Assembly (NCBI RefSeq): GCF_006385175.1
Contig: NZ_VFIY01000018.1
Span: 1-64,000 of the forward strand
Reading direction: 5' to 3'
DNA: 64,000 bases
Source of the DNA: Emcibacter nanhaiensis
Lineage (GTDB): Bacteria > Pseudomonadota > Alphaproteobacteria > Sphingomonadales > Emcibacteraceae
The notes below the pieces were generated by a model. The model worked only from the letters and a program-made list of their open reading frames with translations, ran no database searches and was not told where the DNA came from. A program made the position numbers and the translations under genes. Of the stretch, positions 34,647 to 43,818 are shown piece by piece. Position 1 is the stretch's first letter. Each line of letters starts with the position of its first letter.

Positions 34647-35942
34647 ATGATCCCTCGCTATTCCCGTGAAGTAATGACCTCCATCTGGGAGCCGCAGAGT
34701 CGGTTCCAGATCTGGTTTGAAATCGAAGCCCACGCCTGTGACGCCCTGGCCGAACTGGGGGTGATCCCCAAGGAAGCCGCCAAGACCATCTGGGAAAAAG
34801 GCAATTTCGATATCGAGCGGATTGACGAGATCGAGCGGGAAGTCAAACACGACGTGATCGCCTTCCTCACTTCCCTAGCCGAATATGTGGGCCCGGAAGC
34901 CCGCTTCGTGCACCAGGGCATGACTTCTTCCGACGTGTTGGACACCTGCCTCAATGTGCAGTTGGTTAAAGCTGCCGACATCCTGCTGGATGACCTGGAC
35001 AAGCTTCTGGAGGTGCTCAAGCGCCGGGCTTACGAACATAAAATGGATGTCTGTATCGGCCGCAGCCACGGCATCCATGCTGAACCGGTCACCTTCGGCC
35101 TGAAAATGGCCCAGGCCTACGCCGAATTCGACCGCAACCGGGAACGTCTGGTCCACGCCCGCAAGGAAATCGCCACCTGCGCCATTTCCGGCGCCGTCGG
35201 CACCTTCGCCAATATCGATCCGCGGGTCGAGGAACATGTTGCCAAGGCCATGGGCCTGGAGCCCGAGCCGGTCTCCACCCAGGTGATCCCGCGCGACCGC
35301 CATGCCATGTTCTTCGCCACCCTCGGCGTGATCGCCAGCTCCGTCGAACGCCTCGCCGTCGAAGTGCGCCACCTGCAGCGCACCGAAGTGCTGGAAGCCG
35401 AGGAGTTCTTCTCCAAGGGCCAGAAAGGCTCCTCCGCCATGCCGCACAAGCGCAACCCGGTGCTGACCGAAAACCTGACCGGCCTGGCCCGCCTGGTGCG
35501 TGGTTACTCCATCCCGGCCATGGAAAATGTCGCCCTGTGGCACGAGCGGGATATCTCCCATTCCTCCGTCGAGCGCATGATCGGCCCGGACGCGACCGTG
35601 ACCCTCGATTTTGCCCTCGCCCGCCTGACCATGGTCATGGACAAGCTGGTGGTTTATCCGGAAAATATGCTCAAGAATATGAACAAGCTGGGCGGCCTGC
35701 ACAACAGCCAGCGCGTTCTGCTCGCCCTGACCCAGGCCGGCGTCAGCCGCGAAGACGCCTATCGCCTGGTGCAGCGCAACGCCATGAAAGTCTGGGAACA
35801 GGGCGCCGACTTTGCCACCGAGCTCAAGAATGATCCGGAAGTTTCCGCCAAGCTGTCAGACGCGGAAATTGACTCCAAGTTTGACGAAAGCTACCACACC
35901 AAGCATGTGGACACGATCTTCAAGCGGGTGTTCGGCGAATAA
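34647..35942 (+). CDS. purB: Adenylosuccinate lyase
   Basis: A 431-residue enzyme that releases fumarate from SAICAR and from adenylosuccinate in purine synthesis. The fumarase/aspartase signature is visible as GSSAMPHKRNP, the catalytic His in RSHGIHAEP, and HQGMTSSDVLDT is the conserved N-terminal site. AGGAAA precedes the ATG. It lies 2 kb from purCSQL but on a separate transcript, convergent with the photolyase gene (3 bases between stops). Confidence 0.97.
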   Translation: MIPRYSREVMTSIWEPQSRFQIWFEIEAHACDALAELGVIPKEAAKTIWEKGNFDIERIDEIEREVKHDVIAFLTSLAEYVGPEARFVHQGMTSSDVLDTCLNVQLVKAADILLDDLDKLLEVLKRRAYEHKMDVCIGRSHGIHAEPVTFGLKMAQAYAEFDRNRERLVHARKEIATCAISGAVGTFANIDPRVEEHVAKAMGLEPEPVSTQVIPRDRHAMFFATLGVIASSVERLAVEVRHLQRTEVLEAEEFFSKGQKGSSAMPHKRNPVLTENLTGLARLVRGYSIPAMENVALWHERDISHSSVERMIGPDATVTLDFALARLTMVMDKLVVYPENMLKNMNKLGGLHNSQRVLLALTQAGVSREDAYRLVQRNAMKVWEQGADFATELKNDPEVSAKLSDAEIDSKFDESYHTKHVDTIFKRVFGE

Positions 35943-35945
35943 GCG

Positions 35946-37337
35946 CTATTTGAGGCTTTTATAGGCCGCGAGGGCGCGTTCCCGCGTGGCCTTCAGATCA
36001 ATGATGGGATCGGGGTAGCCCCCGGTCCTTTCTTTTTGCACTTGCCACGGGGCATGGATTTCATCACTGTCGAGGTCGCGTAGCTCCGGCACCCATTGGC
36101 GGATATATTTACCCTGCGGGTCGAACTTCTGCCCCTGGGTCACGGGATTGAAAATCCGGAAATAGGGCGCCGCATCGGCACCGCAGCCGGCCACCCACTG
36201 CCAGCTTGCCGAATTATTGGCGAGATCCGCATCCACCAGGGTGTCCCAGAACCAGTCCGCCCCTGTCTGCCAGGGAATGAGCAGGTTCTTGGTCAGGAAG
36301 GAGGCCACCACCATGCGCACCCGGTTATGCATAAAGCCGCTTTGCCATAGTTCCCGCATACCCGCATCGACCAGCGGATAGCCGGTCATCCCTTGCTGCC
36401 AGCACTCAAGCAGTTCGTCATCCTGTTGCCAGGGGAAATCCGAAAACTCCGGCCGGAACGGTTCGGTCGGGATGTGCGGGAAATGATAGAGCAGATGGGC
36501 GCTGAATTCGCGCCAGCCCAGTTCGCTGCGGAATTTGTTCGCTGACCGGCCAATCCCGGCCAGTTCCTCAAACGGAGTGAGGCGGTTCCAGATATCGCGC
36601 ACGCTGATCTCGCCGAAATGGAGATGCGGCGACAGTTCGGAGATGGCATTTTCCGCCGGAAAATCGCGGTACCCGGCATATTTCTGAAGGCCCGTCTCCA
36701 GGAATTTGTCAAACCGGTCCAGCGCGCCCTTTTCTCCCGGGGTCCAGCGCCACGCCAGACCACCGGACCAGTCCGGTTTTGTCGGCAGCAGGCCCCAGTC
36801 CCTGAGATCATTGGACTTGACCGGACTTTCCAGCCCCTTCAGCTCCGGTACCGGCAAAATCCGGTCCCCGGCAACCTGGCTGGCTGCCTGACGCCAGTAA
36901 GGGGTAAACACCCTGTAGGGACCGCCTTGCCCGGTCTCGACCGCCCAGGGTTCGTTGAGCAGGCTGCCGTTAAAGGACCGGACCTCCAGCCCCCGGAACG
37001 TCAATTGCTCCTTGATCGCCGCATCCCGTTTGATGGTTGCCGGTTCATAGAGACGGTTCCAGCAGACGGCGGTCACCTCTGCTTCTTGCACCAGGTCTTC
37101 GATGATCTGCTGGGGATTACCTCGGCGCAGGATCAGCGGGCATCCCCGCTGCCGGAACTGCTCCCGCAAGGCGCTCAGACTGTGATGCAGCCACCAGCGC
37201 CCAGCCCTGCCCATCCCCGGGACTTCGTTATCTTCGAGGATATAGACCGGCAGCACCCGGCCCTGCCGGGCCGCGTGAGAGAGCGCGGGATTATCAAGCA
37301 GCCGGAGGTCCCGGCGTAACCATACAAGTGTCGTCAT
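35946..37337 (-). CDS. phrB: Deoxyribodipyrimidine photo-lyase
   Basis: A 463-residue light-dependent DNA repair flavoprotein that splits UV-induced pyrimidine dimers. It starts MTTLVWLRRDLRLLDNPAL, the photolyase domain entry, and contains the FAD-binding WREFSAHLLYHFP, GMRELWQSGFMHNRVRMVVASF (partly quoted) and DWFWDTLVDADLANNSASWQW motifs, with the conserved Trp chain residues. The frame extends to 37400, but ATG at 37337 matches the family start. It appears complete. Its transcript converges on purB. Confidence 0.94.
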   Translation of the reverse strand: MTTLVWLRRDLRLLDNPALSHAARQGRVLPVYILEDNEVPGMGRAGRWWLHHSLSALREQFRQRGCPLILRRGNPQQIIEDLVQEAEVTAVCWNRLYEPATIKRDAAIKEQLTFRGLEVRSFNGSLLNEPWAVETGQGGPYRVFTPYWRQAASQVAGDRILPVPELKGLESPVKSNDLRDWGLLPTKPDWSGGLAWRWTPGEKGALDRFDKFLETGLQKYAGYRDFPAENAISELSPHLHFGEISVRDIWNRLTPFEELAGIGRSANKFRSELGWREFSAHLLYHFPHIPTEPFRPEFSDFPWQQDDELLECWQQGMTGYPLVDAGMRELWQSGFMHNRVRMVVASFLTKNLLIPWQTGADWFWDTLVDADLANNSASWQWVAGCGADAAPYFRIFNPVTQGQKFDPQGKYIRQWVPELRDLDSDEIHAPWQVQKERTGGYPDPIIDLKATRERALAAYKSLK

Positions 37338-37384
37338 GAGAATTATTCCTGTCCCATCATACGGTATCTGCGACAGAACAGATG

Positions 37385-37422
37385 ACAAATAAAAAACCAC
37401 CCTCCGGTGACGGGAGGGTGGT
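37385..37422 (-). terminator. Terminator of the DUF1476 gene
   Basis: ACCACCCTCC and GGAGGGTGGT form a 10-bp perfect stem with a 7-base loop (37396-37422). On the reverse strand it is followed by TTTTTTATTTG. Confidence 0.88.
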
Positions 37423-37450
37423 CTGAATTTCCAGTGCTAGCCGGAGCTGA

Positions 37451-37768
37451 CTAGTTTTTCAGCTGTTCGCGGGCCTCGGCCAGACGGTCTTCCATTTCAC
37501 GACGCAGCTGGTGCTCGGAAACATCCAGGCCCTTGGCATCCAGGTCGCCCTTGACCTTGCGATAGACGTCTTCATGGCCGGCTTCTTCAAAATCAGCTTC
37601 CACCACTTCCCTGGCGTAGGCGTCGGCAGCATCGCCTTCCAGACCCATCAGTCCTGCAGCCCACAGTCCGAGAAGTTTATTGCGCCGGGCAATGATCTTG
37701 AATTCTTTTTCTTCGTCCTTGGCATATTTCTTTTCGAACGTTTGCTCCCGGTCGTCAAACTGGCTCAT
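37451..37768 (-). CDS. DUF1476 protein, F1F0-ATPase zeta-type inhibitor
   Basis: A 105-residue, mostly helical, charged protein of the DUF1476 family, found in alphaproteobacteria, in which the founding member inhibits the F1-ATPase as the zeta subunit. The N-terminal inhibitory stretch SQFDDREQTFEKKYAKDEE and the LLGLWAAGLMGL helix are conserved. It is a soluble cytoplasmic protein. It has its own terminator and lies divergent from purC with 211 bases between them. Confidence 0.9.
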   Translation of the reverse strand: MSQFDDREQTFEKKYAKDEEKEFKIIARRNKLLGLWAAGLMGLEGDAADAYAREVVEADFEEAGHEDVYRKVKGDLDAKGLDVSEHQLRREMEDRLAEAREQLKN

Positions 37769-37979
37769 CTTTTCAACTCCTGTAGTGTCACGATATCGAC
37801 AGTAATATTTGGGCCCATATGTACGCCATTAAAGCACAGGTTTCCATATTTTTTATATAGGAATTGAAAGATTATTTTTTAACCCCGTTTTCTCGTCATG
37901 GCACATTGAATTTGACAGTTTTATGATATATGTTCGCCTCGCTTGATTCTTAATCTTTATAACTTTTAAGGTTCCCCAT

Positions 37980-38714
37980 ATGACCAAGGGCGTGAAACTT
38001 TATGAGGGTAAGGCCAAAACTCTGTACGAGGGGCCCGAACCCGGTACTATTATTCAATATTTCAAGGATGACGCCACCGCCTTCAACAATGTGAAGAAAG
38101 GCACCATCGCCGGCAAGGGAATCATCAACAACCGGATCACCGATCTGGTGATGCGGCGCCTGGAAAACATCGGCATCCCGACCCATTACATCAAGCGCCT
38201 GTCCGACCGCGAACAGCTGGTCAAGAAAGTGGAAATCGTGCCGCTGGAAGTGATCGTGCGCAATATTGCCGCCGGTTCCATGTCCAAGAAGTTCGGCGTC
38301 GAAGAAGGCACCCGCCTCAGCCGGCCGCTGGTGGAATTCTCCCTCAAGAATGACGACCTTGGCGATCCGCTGATGGCTGAGGAGCATGTTCTGGTGCTGG
38401 GCCTGGCCACCGAGGAGGAACTGGACGACATCATCGATATGGCGCTGCAGATCAATGACTTCCTGCGCGGCATGTTTGCCGCCATCGGCATTGAGCTGGT
38501 GGACTTCAAGCTGGAATTCGGCCGCCTGGTCGAGGATGACACCGTCCAGCTGGTCCTCGCCGACGAATTCAGCCCCGACAACTGTCGCCTGTGGGATTTC
38601 GAGACCGGCGAAAAACTGGACAAGGATCGCTTCCGCCGGGATCTTGGCGGAGAAGTGGAAGCCTATCAGGAAGTGGCCCGCAGGTTGGGCATCTCCCTGG
38701 AGGCAGCAGAGTAA
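37980..38714 (+). CDS. purC: Phosphoribosylaminoimidazole-succinocarboxamide synthase
   Basis: A 244-residue ATP-dependent enzyme that joins CAIR and aspartate in purine synthesis. [12 protein letters not shown] is the N-terminal motif, and [18 protein letters not shown] with [14 protein letters not shown] are the SAICAR synthetase signatures; [12 protein letters not shown] completes the active site. It is the first gene of purC-purS-purQ-purL. Two stop codons in tandem (TAATAA) are nearly formed at the end. Confidence 0.97.
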   Translation: MTKGVKLYEGKAKTLYEGPEPGTIIQYFKDDATAFNNVKKGTIAGKGIINNRITDLVMRRLENIGIPTHYIKRLSDREQLVKKVEIVPLEVIVRNIAAGSMSKKFGVEEGTRLSRPLVEFSLKNDDLGDPLMAEEHVLVLGLATEEELDDIIDMALQINDFLRGMFAAIGIELVDFKLEFGRLVEDDTVQLVLADEFSPDNCRLWDFETGEKLDKDRFRRDLGGEVEAYQEVARRLGISLEAAE

Positions 38715-38741
38715 TAACCAGAAATCAGAAAGGGACACACC

Positions 38742-38981
38742 GTGAAAGCACGTGTACATGTAACCTTGAAAAACGGCGTTCTTGACCCCCAGGGCAAGGC
38801 CATCCAGCATGCCCTCGCCGCCCTCGGCTTTGATGGCGTGGACGATGTGCGTCAGGGTAAATTCATCGAACTGGACCTCGCCGAGACCGACAAGGTCAAG
38901 GCAGAGGCGGCCGTGGACGAAATGTGCAGGAAGCTGCTGTCCAACACGGTCATCGAAAATTACGATATCGAAATCGACTAA
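38742..38981 (+). CDS. purS: Phosphoribosylformylglycinamidine synthase subunit PurS
   Basis: A 79-residue small subunit that bridges PurQ and PurL in the three-part FGAM synthase. VHVTLKNGVLDPQGKAIQHAL and FIELDL are the family's conserved strands. GTG at 38742 is used, preceded by AAAGGGAC. It lies 27 bases after purC. A short hairpin with a T-run follows in the gap to purQ. Confidence 0.95.
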   Translation: MKARVHVTLKNGVLDPQGKAIQHALAALGFDGVDDVRQGKFIELDLAETDKVKAEAAVDEMCRKLLSNTVIENYDIEID

Positions 38982-38982
38982 C

Positions 38983-39002
38983 GCCCTCTCCCGAGGGCTT
39001 TT
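38983..39002 (+). terminator. Short hairpin with T-run between purS and purQ
   Basis: GCCCTC-TCCC-GAGGGC-TTTT is a 6-bp stem with a 4-base loop directly after the purS stop and 20 bases before the purQ start. It looks like a weak terminator or attenuator inside the operon. Confidence 0.5.
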
Positions 39003-39023
39003 ACTTATTTGGGATTTGCGTCT

Positions 39024-39686
39024 ATGAAAAGCGCTGTAGTTGTATTTCCGGCCTCCAACTGCGATCGGGATATGATCGTGGCTCTGGAAAAGGTCACTGG
39101 ACAGAAACCACATATCGTCTGGCATCAGGATTCGGAAATTCCCGATGTGGACCTGATCGCCCTGCCCGGCGGATTTTCCTTTGGCGATTACCTGCGGTGC
39201 GGCGCCATGGCGGCCCGCTCCCCGGCCATGAAGGAAGTGATCGCCCGGGCCGACAAGGGGGTCAATGTTTTCGGTGTCTGCAACGGCTTCCAGGTGCTGA
39301 CCGAAACCGGCCTGCTGCCGGGCGCCCTGATGCGCAACCAGAGCCTCAAGTTTGTCTGCAAGCATGTTGATCTGAAAGTGGAAAATACCGACACCCCCTA
39401 TACCAATGCCTACGAACAGGGCCAGGTCATCAACATTCCGGTAGCCCATCATGACGGCAACTATTTCGCCGACGACGACACCCTGAAGGAACTGGAAGAC
39501 GACGGCCGGGTGGTGTTCCGCTATATGGACAATCCCAACGGCTCCCGCAACGACATTGCCGGTATCATCAACCGGCGCAAAAACATTCTCGGCATGATGC
39601 CCCATCCGGAACGACTGATCGAAGAGGCCCAGGGCGGCACCGACGGTCGCGGATTTTTTGAAAGCATGCTGAACAGTCTGAATTAG
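39024..39686 (+). CDS. purQ: Phosphoribosylformylglycinamidine synthase subunit PurQ (glutaminase)
   Basis: A 220-residue class I glutamine amidotransferase that supplies ammonia to Pur[17 protein letters not shown] opens the protein; the catalytic Cys is in [10 protein letters not shown] and the His/Glu pair in [14 protein letters not shown] at 39024 is preferred over the upstream frame start at 39009. It is 22 bases before purL. Confidence 0.97.
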   Translation: MKSAVVVFPASNCDRDMIVALEKVTGQKPHIVWHQDSEIPDVDLIALPGGFSFGDYLRCGAMAARSPAMKEVIARADKGVNVFGVCNGFQVLTETGLLPGALMRNQSLKFVCKHVDLKVENTDTPYTNAYEQGQVINIPVAHHDGNYFADDDTLKELEDDGRVVFRYMDNPNGSRNDIAGIINRRKNILGMMPHPERLIEEAQGGTDGRGFFESMLNSLN

Positions 39687-39708
39687 GACCAGAGTTAGGA
39701 ATTGGGTT

Positions 39709-41916
39709 ATGACCTGGAACAATAATGTAGAAATCACCGAAGAACTGATCAAGGAACACGGTCTGAGCGACGACGAGTACCAGCTCTGCCTGAAAATCCT
39801 CGGCCGCACCCCGACCCTGACCGAACTGGGCATCTTTTCCGTGATGTGGAGCGAGCATTGCTCCTATAAATCTTCCAAGCTGCATCTGAAGACCCTGCCG
39901 ACCAAGGCGCCTTGGGTGATCCAGGGTCCGGGTGAAAACGCCGGGGTGATCGATATCGGTGACGGCCAGGCCGCCATCTTCAAGATGGAAAGCCACAACC
40001 ACCCGTCCTATATCGAGCCCTACCAGGGAGCAGCGACCGGCGTCGGCGGTATCCTGCGTGACGTCTTCACCATGGGCGCACGTCCGATCGCCAACATGAA
40101 CGCGCTGCGCTTCGGCTCCCCGGAGCATCCGAAAACCCGCCACCTGCTGAGCGGCGTGGTCGAAGGCATCGGCGGTTATGGCAACTGTGTCGGCGTCCCC
40201 ACCGTCGGCGGCGAAACCAATTTCCACCCGTCCTATGACGGCAACATCCTGGTCAACGCCATGACCGTGGGTCTGGCTGACGCCAACAAGATCTTCCTGT
40301 CTGCCGCCGCCGGTGTCGGCAACCCGGTGGTTTACGTCGGCTCCAAGACCGGCCGTGACGGCATTCACGGCGCCACCATGGCGTCCGCGGAATTCACCGA
40401 GGACAGTGAGGAAAAACGCCCGACCGTGCAGGTCGGTGACCCCTTTACCGAGAAACTGCTCATTGAAGCCTGCCTCGAACTGATGGCCACCGACGCCATC
40501 GTCGCGATCCAGGACATGGGCGCGGCCGGCCTCACCTCCTCCTCCGTGGAGATGGCCTCCGGCGGCGGGGTCGGCTTCGAGCTCAACCTCGACAATGTGC
40601 CCCAGCGCGAAGAACATATGACGCCCTACGAGATGATGCTGTCCGAGAGCCAGGAGCGCATGCTCATGGTACTGAAACCGGGCCACGAGGCCGAGGCCGA
40701 GGCGATCTTCCGCAAATGGGACCTGGATTTCGCCGTGATCGGCAAGATTACTGACACCGGCAACCTGACCCTGACGTTCCAGGGCGAAACCGTGGCCGAC
40801 ATCCCGGCCGGCCCGCTGGCTGACAACAGCCCGGAATATGACCGTCCGTGGGTGAAAAAGGACCCTGCCGCGACTGTGAGCGCCGATGACATCGCCGCTC
40901 CGAACGACCTGGGCGAGGCGCTGCTGAAAATGGTTGGCTCCCCCAACCTCTGCAGCCGCAGCTGGATCTGGGAACAGTATGACCACCAGGTGATGGCCGA
41001 CACCATCCAGAAGCCGGGCGGCGATGCCGCCGTGGTGCGGGTGCATGACACCGACAAGGCGCTGGCCATTTCCACCGACTGTACACCGCGCTATTGCTTT
41101 GCCGACCCCTATGAAGGCGGCAAACAGGCTGTGGCCGAGACCTGGCGCAACATCACCGCCGTCGGCGGCACGCCGCTGGCGATCACCAACTGCCTCAACT
41201 TCGGCAACCCGGAACGCCCCGACATCATGGGCCAGTTCGTCGGTTGCATCGAAGGCCTGCGCGACGCCTGTTCGGCGCTCGATTATCCGGTCGTGTCCGG
41301 CAACGTCTCCCTCTACAATGAAACCAACGGCACCGGCATTCACCCGACCCCGGCCATTGGCGGCGTCGGCCTGCTGAAAGACAGCAGCAAGATGGCCACC
41401 ATGGCCCCGAAAGCGGACGGTGAAGTGCTGGTCCTGGTCGGCGAGACCACTGGCCACCTCGGCGCCTCCCTCTATCTGGAGGTGATGGAAGGCCGCGAGG
41501 AAGGCGCACCGCCGAAAGTGGACCTGGCGCTGGAGAAAAAGAATGGCGATTTTGTCCGCGGCCTGATCGAGGACGGCACCGTCAGCACCTGCCATGACCT
41601 GTCTGACGGCGGCCTGTTCGTCGGCCTCGCGGAAATGGCGATCGCGTCCGGCCGCGGCATCAACGTCAGCCTGGAGAACAGCAGCCTGCCGCTGCATGCC
41701 TATGGCTTCGGCGAAGACCAGGCGCGATACATCCTGTCTGTGCCGGCCGCTGCCGCCGACGGGATCCTGGCCAACGCCTCCGCCGCCGGCGTGACTGCCG
41801 CCAAAATCGGCACAGTGGGCGGCGAGGCCCTCGACGTGGACGGCGCGTTCAGCCTGTCCGTCGCCGACCTCCGGGACAAGCATGCGGGCTGGATGCCGGG
41901 TTATATGGCCAACTGA
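39709..41916 (+). CDS. purL: Phosphoribosylformylglycinamidine synthase subunit PurL
   Basis: The 735-residue synthetase subunit that converts FGAR to FGAM with ATP and ammonia from PurQ. It is the small form of PurL, consistent with separate PurS and Pur[35 protein letters not shown] (partly) and [10 protein letters not shown] are the ATP- and substrate-binding signatures; the second half has [16 protein letters not shown]. It ends the pur operon at a strong terminator. Confidence 0.97.
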   Translation: MTWNNNVEITEELIKEHGLSDDEYQLCLKILGRTPTLTELGIFSVMWSEHCSYKSSKLHLKTLPTKAPWVIQGPGENAGVIDIGDGQAAIFKMESHNHPSYIEPYQGAATGVGGILRDVFTMGARPIANMNALRFGSPEHPKTRHLLSGVVEGIGGYGNCVGVPTVGGETNFHPSYDGNILVNAMTVGLADANKIFLSAAAGVGNPVVYVGSKTGRDGIHGATMASAEFTEDSEEKRPTVQVGDPFTEKLLIEACLELMATDAIVAIQDMGAAGLTSSSVEMASGGGVGFELNLDNVPQREEHMTPYEMMLSESQERMLMVLKPGHEAEAEAIFRKWDLDFAVIGKITDTGNLTLTFQGETVADIPAGPLADNSPEYDRPWVKKDPAATVSADDIAAPNDLGEALLKMVGSPNLCSRSWIWEQYDHQVMADTIQKPGGDAAVVRVHDTDKALAISTDCTPRYCFADPYEGGKQAVAETWRNITAVGGTPLAITNCLNFGNPERPDIMGQFVGCIEGLRDACSALDYPVVSGNVSLYNETNGTGIHPTPAIGGVGLLKDSSKMATMAPKADGEVLVLVGETTGHLGASLYLEVMEGREEGAPPKVDLALEKKNGDFVRGLIEDGTVSTCHDLSDGGLFVGLAEMAIASGRGINVSLENSSLPLHAYGFGEDQARYILSVPAAAADGILANASAAGVTAAKIGTVGGEALDVDGAFSLSVADLRDKHAGWMPGYMAN

Positions 41917-41939
41917 CGCCAGACAAGACACACCATGCA

Positions 41940-41975
41940 AAAGGCAGCAGAAATCATTCTGCTGCCTTTCTTTTT
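41940..41975 (+). terminator. Terminator of the purCSQL operon
   Basis: AAAGGCAGCAGAA-ATCA-TTCTGCTGCCTTT is a perfect 13-bp stem with a 4-base loop, followed by CTTTTT. Confidence 0.92.
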
Positions 41976-42062
41976 GCACCATGTTAACAAATTGGTTGGT
42001 TTTCTATGCTAAATCCTTGTTAAATATGTAAAAGGAAAATCTGCGACAGGAAAAAGCAGGGG

Positions 42063-43040
42063 ATGAAAATGATCTTTTTAATCGGCTCACCACGCAGCGG
42101 CACCACCTGGGTAGCCAAGATTTTTGACAGCCATCCGGACGTCTTGTACCGCCATGAACCGGATTCTGTGGTGGTCAGCGAGGAGATCCCCTTCTTTCCC
42201 AAGTCTGAGGAAATGGAAGCACTCGTCCCCGCAACACGGGAGTATTTCTCCCGCCTGTGGGATGTCCGGCAATTGAAATCCGCCGGCTCCCTGCCGGTGT
42301 TCCCCAAGAGCTATTTTACCGGCTTCATGAACGCCTTCCGGGCCAAATTCCTGTTCATGCTGAAAGCCATCGGCGCTGTCGCCCATCGCCTGGGCCTGCC
42401 GTCCGACGTCAAAGTCCCGGCCATTTCCCGCAAAAAAATGGCGGAAGGCAAGATCGTGCCGGTGATGAAATCGGTCAATTCCAACTGCCGCACCGGCCTG
42501 GTTGCCCGCGCCTTCCCCGACGGCAGGGTCGTGCATATCCTGCGCCATCCCTGCGGTTATGTGTCGTCCCAGCTGAGGGGCCGCAAGCTGAAGCTGATGG
42601 AAAATGTTGTTTTCTATGAAGAAGTCGCCGCCATGCCGCTGTCACAGGAACGTGGCTGGACCGTCGAGAAACTGAAGGACATGTCCCTTGAGGAACAGCT
42701 CGCCTGCACCTGGGTCAGCTTCAACGAAAAAGTCATGCAGGACATCCAGGGCCTGGAGAACTGCTACGACCTGGTCTATGAAGACCTGTGCGACGACCCG
42801 ATCGGCGTGACCAAAAAGCTGTTTGACTTTTGCGGTCTTGCCTACAACGGGCAGACCGATGCTTTCCTGCAGAGCAGCCTGAATTACGAAGGCGGCCCGG
42901 AAAAATACCACCAGACGGTACGCGACCCGAAAACGGCGGCCGAAAAATGGAAAAAAGAGCTGGATTCGGACCAGGTCGAGCGGATCCGCAACATTGTGTC
43001 CGGCACCATTGCCGGCGACCGCTATGCTGATCGGTTTTGA
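42063..43040 (+). CDS. Sulfotransferase-family protein
   Basis: A 325-residue cytoplasmic protein with the PAPS 5'-phosphosulfate loop IGSPRSGTTW at residues 7-16 and the 3'-phosphate binding segment VVHILRHPCGYVSSQ near residue 155. These are the two hallmark motifs of sulfotransferases acting on carbohydrates, lipids or proteins. A positive, helical middle part has no recognised acceptor-binding signature. AGGGG precedes the ATG. No polysaccharide cluster is adjacent, so the acceptor is unknown. Confidence 0.82.
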   Translation: MKMIFLIGSPRSGTTWVAKIFDSHPDVLYRHEPDSVVVSEEIPFFPKSEEMEALVPATREYFSRLWDVRQLKSAGSLPVFPKSYFTGFMNAFRAKFLFMLKAIGAVAHRLGLPSDVKVPAISRKKMAEGKIVPVMKSVNSNCRTGLVARAFPDGRVVHILRHPCGYVSSQLRGRKLKLMENVVFYEEVAAMPLSQERGWTVEKLKDMSLEEQLACTWVSFNEKVMQDIQGLENCYDLVYEDLCDDPIGVTKKLFDFCGLAYNGQTDAFLQSSLNYEGGPEKYHQTVRDPKTAAEKWKKELDSDQVERIRNIVSGTIAGDRYADRF

Positions 43041-43178
43041 GTGAACTGTTAGCCGAAAAAAATACATTTTCCCCTTCAAATTTAAGCCGTTTGCCCCCAT
43101 ATACAGGCCAGTTGTCTTGACCTTGTTTTGGCCAAATGCCAAACTGCATCAGTCAGACCTAATTGGAGTATGTACAGA

Positions 43179-43409
43179 ATGGCAATGGATGCTGCAGAAA
43201 TTGAAAAACTGATAAAGGAAAGCCTGCCCGACGCAAAGGTCACCATCCAGGACCTGCGCGGCGACGGCGATCACTATGCGGCCCACGTGGTCTCTAGTGC
43301 CTTTAAAGGTAAAAGCAGGGTACAACAGCATCAGATGGTCTATAAAGCCCTCAAAGGCAACATGGGTGAGGCACTGCACGCTCTCGCCCTGCAGACCTCC
43401 GCAGAATAG
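43179..43409 (+). CDS. BolA-family protein (YrbA/BolA3 type)
   Basis: A 76-residue BolA-family protein. It starts [19 protein letters not shown] and contains the conserved [16 protein letters not shown] and HQMVYKAL segments; His and Cys/His ligands of BolA-glutaredoxin Fe-S clusters come from such positions. ATG at 43179 is chosen over earlier frame starts, although the GGAG is rather far. It is followed after 28 bases by the monothiol glutaredoxin, the usual partner for [2Fe-2S] cluster sharing. Confidence 0.9.
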   Translation: MAMDAAEIEKLIKESLPDAKVTIQDLRGDGDHYAAHVVSSAFKGKSRVQQHQMVYKALKGNMGEALHALALQTSAE

Positions 43410-43437
43410 ATACACTTTTTTCAGGGACTAGTAATCA

Positions 43438-43770
43438 ATGAGCAATCCGGTTTTTACCCGTATTGAAGACGATATCAAAAACAGCGATATCGTTCTTTAC
43501 ATGAAAGGCAGCCCGATGTTTCCCCAGTGCGGGTTTTCCGCCGCGGTCATCGAGGTGCTGAACTACTACAACGTGGACTATGAAGCCTTTGACGTGCTTC
43601 AGGACCCGGCCCTTCGCGAAGGCATCAAGGAATTCAGCGAATGGCCGACCATTCCCCAGCTTTATGTCAAAGGTGAATTCATCGGCGGCTGCGACATCGT
43701 GCGCGAAATGGCCGCCTCCGGTGAACTGATCGAAGTTTTCGAAAAGAACGACATCAGGCCGAAAGGCTGA
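43438..43770 (+). CDS. grxD: Monothiol glutaredoxin (Grx4 family)
   Basis: A 110-residue glutaredoxin with the CGFS active site at residues 31-34 (KGSPMFPQCGFSA), which binds a [2Fe-2S] cluster with glutathione. WPTIPQLYVKGEFIGGCDI is the conserved glutathione-binding part. It acts in cluster delivery and iron sensing together with BolA, whose gene lies immediately upstream. Length and motifs are complete. Confidence 0.96.
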   Translation: MSNPVFTRIEDDIKNSDIVLYMKGSPMFPQCGFSAAVIEVLNYYNVDYEAFDVLQDPALREGIKEFSEWPTIPQLYVKGEFIGGCDIVREMAASGELIEVFEKNDIRPKG

Positions 43771-43788
43771 TCCCCATAGATATTGGTC

Positions 43789-43809
43789 CCCCGGCTGTTT
43801 CGGCCGGGG
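43789..43809. terminator. Hairpin between convergent grxD and kinase genes
   Basis: CCCCGGC-TGTTTCG-GCCGGGG, 7-bp stem, between two convergent genes. Neither side has a clear T-run, so terminator function is uncertain. Confidence 0.4.
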
Positions 43810-43818
43810 ATGACTCTT

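Noticed and set aside
39568-41982. Long open frame of about 800 codons antisense to purL, and similar long frames antisense to the M28 peptidase, katG, nadE and the DAHP synthase.
   Set aside because: They are mirrors of GC-rich coding sequence on the other strand. Their residues lack family motifs, and the forward genes are certain.
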